A DNA stretch of 5,696 nucleotides from an uncultured Pseudomonadota bacterium (GTDB lineage Bacteria > Pseudomonadota > Gammaproteobacteria > Xanthomonadales > Ahniellaceae), in contig CALKUS010000292.1 in assembly GCA_937996755.1 (NCBI GenBank), positions 1 through 5,696 of the forward strand, read 5' to 3'. The first letter of the stretch is position 1, and each line of letters opens with the position of its first letter. The translations under genes and the position numbers were made by a program. Shown here one piece after another: positions 5,642 to 5,696 of the stretch. The notes beneath the pieces were generated by a model, which was not told the origin of the DNA, did not search any database, and saw nothing but the letters and a program-made list of their open reading frames with translations.

Positions 5642-5676
5642 CGGCTCCGCCTCCGTTCGGTAATGCGCGGCCGAAG

Positions 5677-5696
5677 AGATCGGAAGAGCACACGTC
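5677..5696 (+). other. Illumina TruSeq adapter sequence at the contig end (artefact)
   Basis: The final 20 bases, AGATCGGAAGAGCACACGTC, are identical to the start of the standard Illumina TruSeq read-1 adapter. This is not natural sequence. Read in reverse it encodes CSSDL, which gives a spurious N-terminus to any gene call running off this end, such as a frame starting at GTG 5693. Confidence 0.96.

Noticed and set aside
3740..5676. A defence, phage or mobile-element system
   Set aside because: No transposase, integrase, nuclease, methylase, toxin or spacer-repeat array is visible on either strand.
5247..5693. Minus-strand frame starting MCSSDLFGRAL at the right edge
   Set aside because: The first residues are encoded by the sequencing adapter, and the rest is an off-frame reading of the PRC-barrel-like gene.

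Overview
The window is about 5.7 kb of GC-rich bacterial DNA. Its gene content and codon bias fit a betaproteobacterium, perhaps Burkholderiales or a relative; this is inferred from protein families alone, with no rRNA or other marker to confirm it. The last 20 bases match the Illumina TruSeq adapter. The right edge is therefore probably the end of a contig, and natural sequence stops near 5676.

Positions 1 to 3739, minus strand: a tightly overlapped three-gene operon, transcribed right to left. First comes a GltD-like FAD/NAD(P) oxidoreductase (607 aa) with a C-terminal ferredoxin-type 2x[4Fe-4S] tail. Next is the fused gamma-alpha subunit of a 2-oxoacid:acceptor (ferredoxin) oxidoreductase (KorA type, 620 aa). 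Last is the start of the thiamine-diphosphate beta subunit (KorB type), cut by the left edge. Successive genes overlap by 4 bases (GTGA, then ATGA), which implies translational coupling. The most economical reading is one complex: KorAB decarboxylates a 2-oxoacid to acyl-CoA, and the flavoprotein passes the electrons to or from NAD(P). This resembles the KorABC 2-oxoglutarate:NADP+ oxidoreductase known from Azoarcus evansii. The substrate cannot be read from the sequence.

Positions 3740 to 4204: a divergent intergenic region with no convincing gene. It holds a compact double-hairpin element (possibly an interspersed repeat), a weak minus-strand promoter candidate, a 17-bp dyad and several small inverted repeats.

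Positions 4205 to 5157, plus strand: a 154-aa protein with an uninterrupted glycine zipper and a tyrosine-rich conserved tail, then a structured spacer ending in a strong intrinsic terminator, then an 81-aa single-pass membrane protein of unknown function.

Positions 5165 to about 5676, minus strand: a PRC-barrel-like protein that converges tail to tail with the 81-aa gene across only 7 bases. Its 5' end is uncertain because of the contig end and adapter.

I see no CRISPR array, tRNA, rRNA, transposase or defence system. The most useful observations are the adapter contamination, the self-contained Kor-flavoprotein module, the structured leader element and the perfect i+4 glycine zipper.
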